DNA of 47,500 nucleotides, from assembly GCA_000320545.1 (NCBI GenBank), contig ADNK01001131.1, forward strand, positions 1 to 47,500, read 5' to 3'. The stretch is from Bigelowiella natans CCMP2755 (lineage: Eukaryota; Cercozoa; Chlorarachniophyceae). Shown piece after piece: positions 12,315 through 25,011 of this stretch; the stretch's first letter is position 1, and each line of letters starts with the position of its first letter. Under the pieces are notes generated by a model. It worked only from the letters and a program-made list of their open reading frames with translations. It made no database searches and was not told where the DNA came from. The translations under genes and the position numbers were made by a program.

Positions 12315-13351
12315 TCAGTAAGTACGGACACGAAGACCGAACAACTTCTTCCCATTCGGATGTCTGTCAAGGAAAAAAAACAGGCATAAAGAGGTTGCAG
12401 TTCAACGTAGAAATGTCACGAACATTATGCTTGTAATGGTTTCAAACACGTACGTTGTTCTTTGTTCTTTTTCTCTGCAGGGAAATGGCGGTAACAAGAT
12501 TTTGCTCAGTTCCTTTTCCAGATCCCCTCCTTCGTATGGTATGGGGACGATGGTGCTCCTTTGTCGAAAGATTCTCTTCTCTTGAAGTTCCACGTCAAAT
12601 TCTATATGGAGAGAAATTTAGTGGAACCCTTTGGACGCAGCATTATTTAGTTTCTTTCAAGAATTTTATTCATTTAAACTGTCATTATCATCCCACTGCC
12701 ATTCCCTTTCGGTCCGAGCTTCTATTCCATTTACTACCTAGTGCGCTCCCGTATTGCTTTAGAAACTTTCCCGCTTCGAATAGGTAGTGCTCCCCCACGT
12801 ATTCCAAGCAAAGCTTTTTTATAACACCGATAATGTTATCGTGGCCTACCGTTTCGAGGCCGAGAACTGTTTCGAGGAGCTTTTGAATTTGGATATCTTG
12901 CAGTTCGGATATGCGGAATTTTTTCTTTGGAGATAGAATTGAAGGAACCGCATTGTTTTGAGGAGAAGTCCTGCTTATTTTAATCTTATTGATATGACAT
13001 GCAACCCTGATCGCATTCACTTTCTCGCCAGCCTACAATTGTTAGCGAGGATGATTTACTAATGGAGAAAAATACTTTAAACTTAACATACACTACCTCT
13101 CCTCCAGAGATATGACACTTGCCTTGAAATACAGCTTTTGTACATCTACCAGTTACAGTTGCACTGGAACCTGAAGTCCACTCGAGCATCTTGTATGTCG
13201 TCTCAAGTGTAAAAATTCTCTTCCATAAATTGACAGTAAGCTGTACTTCGCCCCTAGTTTGCTCTCCAGGGTTTAATACGAAACCGTCAAATGCCATCCC
13301 GCGTTTCCACCTGCCCCGGTATTTAGGCTTCCCAACCTGATTATTCCCCAT
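12315..13351 (-). CDS. Uncharacterised protein, four or more exons
   Basis: Minus-strand exons in reading order: 13351-13097, 13032-12738, 12601-12454, 12363-12315 (TGA stop at 12317-12315). All junctions are GT-AG and preserve phase. The first intron is only 64 nt and ends CTAACAATTGTAG, a branch point plus acceptor. The product is about 254 aa. The N-terminal ~120 residues look like beta-strand sequence (FDGFVLNPGEQTRGEVQLTV, INKIKISRTSPQNN), loosely recalling an arrestin-type sandwich. They are followed by a helical part (IQKLLETVLGLETVGHDNI) and a basic tail ending GKKLFGLRVRTY. I do not recognise the family. The ATG at 13351 is tentative: the frame stays open upstream to about 13385, so a further 5' exon is possible. 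Convergent with the TPR-SGNH gene and divergent from the TACO1-like gene. Confidence 0.65.
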
Positions 13352-14210
13352 CACCAGCACTTCGACGGAAGTAAGAGGGTGGCGGTCTTTCAGATATTAT
13401 CTCCCTCACAAAAGCTTTGTCGCGAGATGCTCTTTGGGGAAGCCATTGTGTTCAAGATGCGACGGATGATAGCAATAAAACATGAAAAAGGAGGCCTATT
13501 TCATACATATGTGAATATATTAGTCGACGATATTCGAACGACATTAATTATTTCGCGTCTTCTCTTGTAGATCTATAGAACTGGTGATTTTTCTCCTTTT
13601 TCTCTCTCTATTTTTCTCATCATTATTACCGATGGACAACAATTTGCCAACAACAACAGCAACAGCACCAGCGTTAAAGTGTTATTCTGTTAGTTAGTTA
13701 GTTAGTTATTCTGTTCGCATCCTTGTTTTTTCACAAAGTGATTAACAACAGTTAGTTAGTTAGTTAGTGTTGGTTAGGTTTATTCTGTTCGCATCCTTGA
13801 CTTCCCAGCCAACAACAGAACAACAACAACAACAACAACAGCTTGCCAACAAACACATCCTCGCTCCACCCCCTGGTTCGGCAAGGCAAAGGTAAGACAA
13901 GGCAACGACCGCTCTCCCGATTCGAAGGTTCCTTCTGCTGCAAATATATGTTCGTGTTTGACTTTTGCAGCGTGTTGTTCGAGGGGCAGAAGAGGCTCGG
14001 CTACTATGATGCCTGGAAGAGCGTGCATGTGATGAGCGTGACGTGAAGAATGATCAGAAATACTCCTCCTCTATTAATTAGTGCGCGCATCAGCAACAGC
14101 ATAACTTGAGGTTGTTAGTCGTAATATTAGGAATGATGACGTCGTTATTTACTATTACTAGTCGTGTGTATCATCATAGATTGTTGCCGAACTCGTAGCT
14201 ACGTGCGATA
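13352..14210. other. Divergent 5' spacer between the uncharacterised gene and the TACO1-like gene
   Basis: 860 bp between two start codons, so it should hold both promoters. It contains two copies of the GTTA/TTCTGTTCGCATCC repeat (annotated separately) and (CAA)n at about 13817-13840. The 13843-14046 plus-strand ORF and its minus-strand counterpart have no motif. No TATA box is obvious close to either start. Confidence 0.5.
13688..13812 (+). repeat. GTTA-run plus TTCTGTTCGCATCCTTG repeat, two copies
   Basis: Copy 1 begins with a GTTA tandem at about 13689 and runs TTCTGTTCGCATCCTTG, then TTTTTTCACAAAGTGATTA. Copy 2 begins with a GTTA tandem at about 13751 and runs TTCTGTTCGCATCCTTGACT then TCCCAGC. 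The same unit occurs twice at 46841-46990. This is a dispersed, locally tandem repeat of roughly 60-90 bp. Confidence 0.8.
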
Positions 14211-14330
14211 ATGCTGGCGTTTAAAACTTCCGTTTGGCTGAGGAGTTTTTGGAGACAGAATGCACGTCGTGTGGTACCAACCCCCTCTTTCTTTCACCCT
14301 TTTATTTCTCTCCCTAGACTGTTGCAAATG

Positions 14331-14361
<31 letters not shown>

Positions 14362-15089
14362 TGATGCTGATGCTGCTGCTGCTGCTGCTGCTGCCACGTG
14401 ATAAAAAAATCAATGATCCTCCCTAACCAACAGGTAGCATCATCATCATCATCATCGTCGTCGTCGTCGTCGTCATCACTACCTCCAATTGGATGGTCTG
14501 GACAACAAAGGAGACTGGCTGGTCACTCGAAATGTAAGTCGAAGAGATGTTATTTTTCGCATTCTTCTTGCATACTGTAACTTTGAACAACCAAATCTGT
14601 TTCATAACAAATAAAAGTACTGTTGAATCGACTATAAGGGCCGTTCTTGTACATTGCATGAGATTCAATTTCGCCTGTTCGAATCAGGGGCTAATATCCA
14701 GCACAGAAAAAAAGCACAAGATAATAAACGGAACAAATATTTCAACAAAATGTCGAAAGCAATCATGGCGGCTGCAAAAGGTAGATTCCATGAAATTGGG
14801 TACTAACGAAGATGTTGATTAGTATTAATACTGATCTAATATGCTCTTAGAAGGAGAGGAAAGTGTGAATCCAAGGTAGTAGTAGTAGTAGTAGTAGGAG
14901 GAGGAGGAGGAGGAGGAGGAGGTCTACAAGAATAAGATGCTACTACTCTTGCACATTGAGAATAAGGGTCGCGATCACCAATATTAATTGTGGAGTGGTA
15001 ATAATGTTGCTCCACATTTAGGCTTCGAAGTCTGATATTGGAAGCCAAGTAACGATATCTTATGTATATTAATAGTATATATATTTTTT

Positions 15090-15126
<37 letters not shown>

Positions 15127-16669
15127 TGATATATGTTTGCCTGGTGGGGCATTCACTTCCGTCGGAATTTATATCTATAAATCCGCAACTAATCTCTCTT
15201 CAAGATATGCACCTTATCATTAATAAGCGGTTTCTATGTTGTGTTGCAACAAGCAGCCAGTCAGCAACTTCATACCATTACTACTACTACTACTACTACT
15301 ACTACTGTTTATGCTCTTGCCTCCTCACCTTCACTCGCTACCACTGTAGAATATGTATAGCCTTTGGTAATACATGTTCTATTTTGCAAGAGCTGATCTT
15401 TTTACAATGGCATACATGTTTACTAGGCGCAGCGGAGTTCCAAAAGACAACATACAGAAAGCAGTCGATAAGGTTGTAGCTAGTTCCGTTTGCATAAATC
15501 GTCTTTGATTGTTCTCCTTCTAAGATGCATTGTCATCCATATGAAATGCACCAAGAGCGCTCTCCCTACGCATATAATGCATGATTACATCTATCTAAGG
15601 GTTTGAACGCTGTCAACGGTCAAGGCGATCAGTTTGAGGAAGTAGTGTATGAGGGATATGGACCAGGTGCTGCTAATGCTGCTGCTGTTATGCGTAAGTC
15701 GGTAGGGAGAGTAACAGGCAGTAGTAGCACTACTTGCGGTAGGAGCAACAATATCGAATAAAGAATATTTCAAGGAAGAAAAGCGTCATCATCATTTTAG
15801 TCATTTCTGATACCATTTGTTGTTTTCCGTTCCTTTGTTGTTGTTGTTGCCAAAGGTGGGATTGCAGTAATGGTGGAAACATTGACGGATAACAGAAACC
15901 GAACGCCAGCAGAACTCAGGTTGATTACAATCGCATGCGCCGTTCTTTGGGCATATGATGAGAAGTTTCCCCTTTAAATGTTTGTATATTTTTTTCTGAT
16001 CATGAAGAAGAAAAGGAAGAAGAAGAATAGTGAAAGTATATTTTAAGTTGTCAGTACATGAAATAACATATATCAACATTCAACCTTTTTTGTTCGTCTT
16101 GGACAAATATGTGGATGATATACTGCACCAGGCACATTTTCGACAAGAACGGTGGAAATATGGTATCATACTACTTTCAGTTGCTTTATCATCACTTGTT
16201 CGATAATTGCATCATCATCATCATCATCATTATCATCATCATAATCTCTAGTCCGGATCTGTTTCTTGGATATTCACCCGAAAAGCACGTATAGAGGTAC
16301 TACTACTTCTATGTGTATGGGTCATAGTGGCAGTAGCAGCAGTAGTAGCAGTAGCATCAGTTCCAATGGAAAATAAGAAAGAAATCAATACTACGACATA
16401 ATTATTACACTATCTACAACATCAGCCCCCTGAAGAGTACCTCGTAGCTGCAGTCTTACTTCCTAGACACGCAATCATCCTTGATGGTTTTTTCGTTCCT
16501 TGGCCTATATTTGGCCAGCTTTTACACAATGACTGTTACTCTTGCTAGTTTTCCTACTATTTACCACTGCATTGAAATTAAGTGCGAGTGCTGCTCATAA
16601 GGTTCCCTTGCTCACAACGGAATATGACGGTGATGATAATGCGAATAAACCTGAGGCGAAAGGTCATTA

Positions 16670-16703
<34 letters not shown>

Positions 16704-17750
16704 AGAAGAAGCAAAGTAACTACCAAAATTCGAACTCAGAAGGACGAATATAATATGGCGATGATCAGGATTTATCTGCAAGTGAAGAAAACGGTGATGA
16801 TTATGATGACGATGTTCCTCCTCCTTTAGATGAAGATGATAGCGTGGAGATGGAAGGAAAGGCATTGAGTGAGGATGAAATTATGGAAATAAGTCTTTCT
16901 CTTGGAGCTGAGGTAGGTTGTTCAGGGATAATAAGTGTATAAATAGAAGAGAACGATGATAATTTAGTGAATCTTAGATACGCAATGCGACAACGTCTTC
17001 CTACTGTCTGTCGAAATTTAAAACATTATTCCATATTGTTAAGATGATGGTGATGGTGATGATGATGATGATAATAATTTGCTTGTTTTTCTCAGGATAT
17101 AGAAGCTCACGAAGACATCAGAATAGCAGAAGTTTTTTGTGCCCCTGCTGATGTTAAGGTATTCAATTATCACCATCTACTTCTTCTTCCTCTCCTTCTT
17201 CTTCTACTATTACTACTCCTACTATGCCTTATTTACTCTCTATTTTTTCTTCTATACTTGTAAAATGATAGGAAGTCCAAAATGGTCTCGAGGAGGCTGT
17301 AGGGGTAGTAGAACTTCGAACGACGAATATCATCAAGATGTACATACTGCACATTTTATAGATATCTATTTTTTTTTTATATTGATATTTATATGTAAAA
17401 AGAAAAGATGAGCAAAAAGATGTGGGATGTAACATTTAAGAAAGCAGTTGTCGTCGAATTCTAATAGGAAGGTGCTGGGATATGAGGGTGCAATTTATTT
17501 GCTGAATTTAACAGGCTTCTTTAGGATTTCAGTTCGTTGCTATTCCAAATTCCAAAATATTATTGGCGTCAGAAGATGAGATAGAGCAATTCACAAGGTA
17601 GTGATGCCAAAACTCTCACATTATTCTTATAAAATGTAAACAATTCTGTGGCAACAACTAACTATCTTATTATTTCGTAGATTTTTGGAAGCAGTCGATG
17701 ATCAAGATGACGTCCAAACAATACACCATAACGCAGAATTAGGGGAGTGA
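14211..17750 (+). CDS. TACO1: YebC/TACO1-family mitochondrial translational activator
   Basis: Fifteen exons keep phase throughout: 14211-14270/14273, 14434-14533, 14688-14780, 14851-14875, 15022-15048, 15427-15472, 15600-15666, 15856-15919, 16132-16162, 16252-16296, 16769-16912, 17096-17158, 17272-17304, 17515-17597, 17681-17750 (TGA). The product is about 317 aa. The first exon is basic and aromatic (MLAFKTSVWLRSFWRQNARR), a likely mitochondrial presequence. A Ser tract follows, then the YebC hallmark AGHSKWANIQHRKKAQD. Further conserved blocks are SGVPKDNIQKAV, EEVVYEGYGP, TLTDNRNRTPAELR, RHIFDKNGGNM and SGSVSWIF, and the C-terminal domain has LSEDEIMEISLSLGAE. By family knowledge TACO1 promotes mitochondrial translation, notably of COX1, and bacterial YebC relieves ribosome stalling. 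An acidic insertion (16769-16850) precedes the C-terminal domain and is longer than usual. Exon assignment is firm; the exact donor of exon 1 is ambiguous by 3 nt. Confidence 0.95.
14334..14393. repeat. (CTG)n microsatellite in first intron of the TACO1-like gene
   Basis: About 58 bp of TGC/CTG trinucleotides with two CTGATG interruptions, entirely inside the intron between exon 1 and exon 14434-14533. Read on the + strand it would encode Leu, but no splice frame includes it. Confidence 0.85.
15091..15125. repeat. (GT)n microsatellite, intronic
   Basis: About 34 bp of GT/TG dinucleotides in the 378-nt intron between the 27-nt exon 15022-15048 and exon 15427-15472 of the TACO1-like gene. Confidence 0.85.
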
Positions 17751-18709
17751 TTGAGTAGCAGAGTTGTTGGTGTTGTGGCATTGTTTAATATTGTTTAAAC
17801 TCAAAGATTTGGTTCAATGTGCAAGACAGCTAGAGGGAGCGTAGCTGCTAGTAGGCACATGCTCGAATGTTGCCATGATGATCGACAGGCACAGCGGCGC
17901 TATGTGCGAAACATGGCATTACATGCACATTCATCTATCGGCTTGTAGACATCAAGGTCTAGCTAGCTAGAGACCACTAGACCAAGCTGTGCACGACGTG
18001 TGTGGCAAGCTATATGCAAAGTGCATCTGGAGATATCTCAAATTAAGGATCGCCATCATGCTGCTAGCCATGGCTCAAGTTGGTCATTGAAATCGCATCA
18101 TGCAGCAATTACGCACAGCGAGACGACAGATACGATGTGATGTATAGATGAACAAATTGAATTCGTTTATGTTTAATCTAGCAATGTTCATTCTGACGTA
18201 GCTATGCAAACTAGCGCTGCTAGCAGCTAGCGAGCAAATATTATGCTAGCAAGCGATGCGAAGTTGTGCCGTAGGACCGCACTGTTTCTTGCCGTGCAGG
18301 AAAATGAATGTGCCCTAGCAACACTAGCATAGATATTCTCGAGCAAGATAGTGTCCATCATTCTCTAGTTGTAGCAAGCCGTCGGTCGGTGCTTTGTGTA
18401 AGAGCTATGCGCATGTTCAATTTTTGCACATCATGCATGCATGGAATAACTAGGGGCTATATGATTGATCTACGTGATATTGATTATATTGCTTTACATG
18501 CATAATAGTATACAAGGAATAAGACGTGTGGAACGGGCTAGCTTACAAATTGTGACAGAGAGCAGGGCAATTGCTCCTGTTCCGCTTCAAGTTGTTGAAA
18601 CACTAACCAAACGGTTGCATTAATTTATTTTGAGGGACGATTGATGCTTATTTAGTTTCTGATAATTATAGATGGCAAAATGTCAGTATCTCCCTCACAT
18701 TCTTAAAGG
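17751..18709. other. Convergent 3' spacer, CTAGC-rich, no gene seen
   Basis: Lies between the stop codons of the TACO1-like gene (+) and the H-protein-like gene (-). Many AGCTAGC/CTAGCTAG words (about 17827-18000 and 18190-18260) and TGCATG words, with no intron-type microsatellites. Short ORFs such as 18308-18505 lack motifs. Confidence 0.6.
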
Positions 18710-19805
18710 TTAATTCAACGCATTACCAATTTTTGGAGGATCACTTGATTTTGGAGCCGCTTCTTCTTTCTCACGAGCCATTTTAATCCAATCAACCTGC
18801 AAATGGGAGGAGGAGGGAGGAGAAATCGTGTTAGAAGATAAATTTTGACATAATTTGATCCATGTTTACTTCCTCGTCCTCGAAGTCGCACGCAGAGTCA
18901 AGCTCGATGATCCACGACATTTCTGGATCTTCTGGCGATTCTTTAAGGACCTACAATAGAATGATGTATAAATCATAATCGTATAATTCTCTGCTGTATG
19001 ACATATCCAGTAGCATTCATTTTATTCGAATTAACTACCGTAGGATTCTTCTTGAGAACTTCATTGCATTCAATCACCTCACCGGATATGGGAGACGATA
19101 CTGTGAAGGTACCGGATGGGCCCTCCTGTTTATGCGTGATAGTGTTCTATCGGTTAGAGGAAGGAGGGGGGGAAGGGAAGAGGAGAGCATAATATATTTA
19201 CTTTAAGTTTAAGCTTACCACCATCCCAAAAGGTTTTCCAGATGTTAAAATAGATCCTTCCGCACAAATATCAACGAATCTGGATTTTCACAATCAAGTA
19301 AGATTTGAGGATATATTTTTCGGAGTCGGTCGTCTGTCTCACCCAATTCCGCCAAGAGAATCTGCTAACTTTTTGGTCACCCCAACCCTATAAAGTCCAG
19401 TAGAGAGGCGCTGTTTACAGTTTCGGAGAAGCAACACGTGTTAGAAATACAAAATGAACTGCTCTATCTTAATTCAACATATCTCTCCACGGTGATGTTA
19501 AGATTGTGAGAAGTTCTTAGATTCTGTAGCACACAAAAAGCACCGCTAATAAATTGACCAGGGTAATAGCAATGTTATGATGTTTTGCAGAATGTGCATC
19601 AAAGATTCATTATTTACGGTCTTTGTGCATGTGTGTTTGTGTGTGTGTGTAGAAAGAATGTAGAATTGGTTGGCACCTGGACCCACATATCATCAGTTTG
19701 TTTTGTGGTTTCGGAGCTTTTGTAACGAATTGTAGGGAATCCCCTGAGAGCAACAGGCGCTGGGAAGGCAAATGCTCGACGCAACCTTTGTGCCCCTCCT
19801 TTCAA
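18710..19805 (-). CDS. Glycine-cleavage H-protein-like protein lacking the lipoyl lysine
   Basis: Six minus-strand exons in reading order: 19805-19677, 19410-19343, 19279-19219, 19125-19039, 18950-18870, 18796-18710 (TAA), 513 nt, 170 aa. Residues 1-43 are basic and start MKGGAQRLRRAFAF, a likely mitochondrial presequence. The body follows the GcvH fold: YRVGVTKKLADSLGGIGFVD matches the family block [33 protein letters not shown], then SSPISGEVIECNEVLKKNPT and SWIIELD match the remaining blocks. In GcvH the segment VES-V-K-A carries the lipoylated Lys; here the aligned position is Ser (VEGPSG), so lipoylation there is not possible. By inference it is an H-protein paralogue with a structural or regulatory role rather than an aminomethyl carrier. 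No second Lys is visible in the hairpin. All junctions are GT-AG. Confidence 0.88.
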
Positions 19806-20906
19806 CTATCATACCATTCGAAAGATTAAATTAAAGAACCTCTGCAAACTAAACAAAGAGGTATGTTCTGACAAAATAAGTCTCATTCCCGTATCCTACC
19901 AAACCCCCTCACGATTATCAGCTTGGCAACATTCTCTTTCTCATCCAACCCCGACCCACTAACCATTGGCGCTTGTCCAAGATGCGATTTCTGGTCTGAG
20001 ACGGCTCAAACTGAGGGAGGAAAATTAAGACTTCGATGTAGGTTGTCGTCCTGTTCAAATCATCTAGAATATTTGAATAATATTGATAAGCGACAACTAC
20101 CAATACGTTTCAAATTCTCGAAATCGGAGCATTTGTAATGCCGTATATTGCAGAAAAGTTCTACGAGAGAGTTGTCTGCTTCGTTTTGAATAAAGGTTCT
20201 ACTTACTTCTTGCGGCAATAATATTTCTTTGATTCAGGCAATAAAATAGGTCTACGACTTGCGGGAAAGTAAGAATTTTTTTAAGACCAAAATGAAGGGT
20301 TTGGTGGTTCGAACTTCACCGAGACCTGACTTATCCCAAAAATGCTTAGATTTGTGCGACTTCCATGGACTTCTACTGATCTAAAATCGCCTTCTGTGTT
20401 CATTTGAAGAAGGAATTTAGACCTAGAATTTTAGATCAAAGAAAATTCTATGAAAAATATTCTCTCCAATGCAGAGTTAAATGAATTCATTACAAGTCGT
20501 CCAATGCACATGCTCGTTTAACCTCTCATCATCCATGATACAAAAACTAGATCTAATATTTAAGTTTGCCAAGATCTAGTTTACAGGTTTTTTGAATGAA
20601 ATTTATTTCGGCCAGGTACATATGCACGGTATGCCATTGTGACTGTCCGAAGAGCGCATTTCTCTCGGATAACTTTTAGGTATATATACCATAAAATGAA
20701 GTGGACGCTCGGCATTTTTTACTTTGTTGGGGTACGTTGTGCCAGAAACAGGAGTATCTACTCCTAGTATTATTAGTGAGATTAAGTTGGGCTAAGCGAT
20801 ATTCGATCTTCTTCTTCTTCTTCTTCTTCTTCTTCTTTTTTCCTGGGAAGAATCTACGAAGCAGGCTCTCAGAAAAAGAAGCAGGGAGGACAAAAACAAA
20901 GCAAAG
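19806..20906. other. Divergent 5' spacer with candidate promoter
   Basis: About 1.1 kb between the start codons of the H-protein-like gene (-) and the WWE gene (+). Contains a TATA-like element (20679-20690) and a (TTC)n run (20811-20837). A short open stretch from ATG 20696 ending at a GTACGT donor (20732) could be an upstream ORF or alternative first exon. It could not be joined in frame to the WWE start. No other structure seen. Confidence 0.5.
20679..20690 (+). promoter_or_regulatory. TATA-box-like element upstream of the WWE gene
   Basis: GGTATATATACC is a perfect 12-bp palindrome with a TATATATA core, about 220 bp upstream of the ATG at 20907. Transcription starting about 25-30 bp downstream would leave the 20696 ATG outside the transcript or at its very edge. 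Inferred from motif and position only. Confidence 0.35.
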
Positions 20907-22896
20907 ATGTCGACGGCGAATGTTGCAGTCTGGGAATGGAGGGATGATTATGGATGGACACAGTAAATAATGTTCCTATTATATCATAGGAGCTGCTCGT
21001 TTCTCCGTCTAAAACATTGAAACTTCGTAGGTACGATGTAAAGACAGCATCGCAACTTGAAGCTGCTTACAAAACCAAGAGCATCAATGTGAGTCCTCTG
21101 TCATACTGATTGCTGAATTTGTTAAGAGAGAGAGACGGTGAGAAGCTAAAAGTAACATATAAACCACACATAAATGCATATATTTGTGTGTTTGTGTGTG
21201 TGTGTGTGTGACTAAGTGCATGCATAAATTTTTATTCCAATTTTTTGAAATGGGCTAAATATGTGTCATCTCATATAATCTAAGGTGAAATTGAAGCACG
21301 GATTTTTCGCAAAAACTTCGACAGTTTATCATGTAATTGCAGTGGGTGCGAGTGTTTGCGCCCTGATCGCCTCTACCTTCCATCCTTCTGCACTAACCCT
21401 TTCTTCAAATACATACTAGCATAGATATCCTCATTAAAACTTGCTCATGGCAAGTCTGTGCAGTATTGGACCGTATTGGACCGTTCGATATCCGTCGTAA
21501 CTTAACCCCCCCTGTTATTTTTTATGACATCCAGGTCGACATGAGCAGAAAGGGAAACTTTTATCAAATTAATGTCAAAACAAGTAATGAAGAGAGACAT
21601 CACACACAATATAAAATCAATCTGTTGTGTTGAATAATGAGATTGCTGTTCATGGTTTCTAATGACACGCTTCACTATTCGATACTTTTCATTCATTGTT
21701 ATCGGCAAACCTTCTTGCTTGTTGATCAGACTATAGGAGGGCAGTTCGGCGGCGTGTGACATTTCAGGGAGGACGAGGACGAGGACGAGGACAAGGACAA
21801 GGAAGGGGTGGTAATTTTGGCTTTGGTGGTGGAAGTGGACGAGGAATAGGAAGGGGCGGAGGAATCACGAATGTAGGAGGATTTGGAGGATTTGGAGGGG
21901 GAGGGATAACGGGCATTCCTCCTTCATCATCGTCGTCATTAGCATCATCCAGTACGTACCGTTTGATGATAGCCAGAGGATGATCAGAGAGAATAGCACC
22001 AGCAACTTTGTAGTACCAGTAGTAGTTGTAGTAGCAGTAGTAGTAGTAGTAGTAGTGTGATGTTGTTTCCATATGTGACCTCCTTCCAAGCACCGTTTGA
22101 CAATTGATCACATATGCAGCAACTGTAGGAGGAGGGGGTGGTGGTGGTGTATGGAGCTGGCAAGACGACTATGGTTGGAAGAAATACGACTTTAGCACGA
22201 GCCAAACCTTAGAAACAGCTTTGGTGTTCATGAATGCCAAGAATGTCTCATTGACTACCGGCTTCTTTGCTAAAAGGTTAGATATTCTTAGCTGCTGTTT
22301 ACATAATAATAAGCTTTAGTAGCAACGAATATATTATTGTGTGTTGTTTTTCCTACTGTATATTGCGTAGTCAATTATGCTTATCTGAGAAAATTCATGT
22401 ACTATTTTCGGAATAATTCATCATTGCAAACATCACTATTTTGTCATCTTGCGTGTGGTAACATATAGTCTTGACACATTTATTCATTTCTCATCTCCAT
22501 TCTTATCACCACCACTACCGCCACCACCATCTTCATCATTATCATCATCATCATCATGATAATCTAAGTGTGTGTCACCATCATAGGCCCTATTATCGTG
22601 TAGAGTTTGCTCCACAGGGAATGTACCAACTCAACACATCTACTGGATACCGCAGAAACGTAACGAATAGTACTAGTAGTAGTAGTAGTAGTAGTAGTAA
22701 TAGTAGTAGTAGAAGAAGAAGCACGTGGTCGACAACACATCGTAGTCGTTTTGCCACCTTCTCCTCCTTTAGCCACCACATTGATTCCTAATCATAAAAC
22801 GACATTGCAGCACATAGTTATCATCCATCACCTATCGATGCATGCATATAATAGTGACATCATTCCTTCCTTCCTTCCTCTCTTCTTCCTTCCTTC

Positions 22897-22932
<36 letters not shown>

Positions 22933-24715
22933 TATTCATCGATATGGTCTTCATCATCGTCAGGTTCGTCGCCATAGCGCTGCTGGGGTACAATACACTC
23001 CTTCCGACGTCAAGAAAGCACTAACTCTCTCCTCAAAGAAACAAAAAGCTTCTTCTCCTCACGTTCCAGCAGTACCAGCATCGTTGTCGTCATCGTCAGC
23101 ATCAACATCTTTATCATCAAAAGGAGGAGGAGGAGGAGGAGGAGGAGGAGGAGGAGGCAATTCGTTATATAGTTGGCCATCCCATCTTCCAAAGCACCTT
23201 CAATTTCCAACAAACAGCGGTAGCAGTAGCATTAACAACTCAGGTCCTTTCTCTTCAACAACGACCAGTAGTATTAGTGGTAATAAAAGGGCTGTTGCTT
23301 CAATATTACCGAAGGCAAAGGCATTAGTATTATTCGACAAGGCGTACGTGCTAGGGCCCTCTGCCAGAAAATCTCCTTCATCAGCAGCCAAGCAGCGTAA
23401 CACAAGCGACGATTCCAAAGCTCTGCAGAACTCCGATCATATGATTAAAACAATGCTGAAAGACACCGTCAAAGGAGTAGAAACAATGCGTGGCCAACGT
23501 GGACAAAAGACTGTCACACAGATGCTGCAGTTCGCGTATGTGAGAATTCAATACAATAATAATTCATTTCAATAAGTGAATGGTTGTGTGTGTGTGAGAG
23601 AGAGAGAGGGGGGGGGGGGGTCATGGAGACGACATCTTAAACAAAGAAGGGTGAAAAGAGTTGACACCTGCTGCCTCTACTTTCCTGGAACATACTTGTA
23701 TGTGCTTCTTTAATCATCGTTTCACTCATCTGATGCTGTACTATGATGCTGTACTACCACGTTTTACCGCCACACTACTACAACTACTACATGATGATAA
23801 TGATAATCACAATAATAATAATAATGATAATAGTAAGATGATGATGATGATTATTGATGTGATCAGATACAAAAATGGCCTTTTTATGCACGGTGCAGTT
23901 AATTCACCTGTCAACCAGCTTGTAGTTCCAGCGTTACGATATGTTATCAACTGGTGCTACAAAACGCACACAAAGGCCAAACAAGGCGGCGGCGACGATA
24001 GGCTTAAGAAGGAGCATATCTTAAACACCCTTGCTGATGCGTGTTTAGATTGTCAGCAAGTCCAAGCTCGAGAAATGTTACGATTATTTAGAGAACTCAC
24101 CAACCAGGCACAGACCTTAGAGCTGCAAATATCAGGATACCTGAATACGCTGAAAGAGGGTGCTATTGACCTTTTGATTTCCCTTAAGCACTCTCCTTTA
24201 TGCGACCAAGATCACAAGACAGCACGTCCGGGACAACAAAGACCGCATCTTCGCAGCGCGTATGTCGCAATGGCGGGGGATTTAATGTACTACAACACGT
24301 CTTACACACACACACACACACGCGCGCGCGCACACTTAAGATTGTGATGAGGTTGTTGATAATGATGATTCTTGTTTTTTCTCTTCTTCTGTTTGTTTTG
24401 TAACTAACACAAGGGGCATGCACGACACTCTCCCGTCCAAAAACGATCGATTCCTCTATGATGCTAAGAGTGAGGTGCAGAGGATTCTTGGGACAAATAA
24501 TGGCCAGTTTCTAGCGAATCAGATCTTGCACTCCATCAATCCAAACACACTCTTCAACGGGCTTTTAACCGACATAAATAATCAGAGTCCTACTGCAGAC
24601 AGAACAATTGACCGCAGGGTAATGACTGATTCTCCTTATCCTCCTCCTCTTCCCCACTGTTCTTGTCATTTGTTAGAGTTATAACTGTGTTGGTAGTGGC
24701 AATTACGATGACAAC

Positions 24716-24747
<32 letters not shown>

Positions 24748-24976
24748 CAAAATTGGCTTTGATGTGCTATTCTTAGATTGTATTCAAATGGGCGCAGAAA
24801 GGCAAGATGAAAAATCCGCATCATGTATTTTACGACGAAGAGAGAGAAGATGAATTCAAGGATCAAACGCCTTCAAAACCCAACGAGGAAAACATGTAAT
24901 ATACACATTACAACAGCGGCAGCAGCACTGAGCGACATGCCTTGTATTGTCCAAAACGTTATTGATTTATGTATAC

Positions 24977-25011
<35 letters not shown>

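Noticed and set aside
14675-14700. tRNA T-arm-like sequence (CCTG-TTCGAAT-CAGG) just before a TACO1 exon
   Set aside because: No matching acceptor, D or anticodon arms lie upstream in a 72-90 nt window, and the sequence is explained by the intron end and exon acceptor at 14688.
20696-20731. ATG with a short hydrophobic reading frame ending at a GTACGT donor upstream of the WWE gene
   Set aside because: No acceptor joins it in frame to the WWE start at 20907, and it sits at or before the likely transcription start implied by the TATA element.
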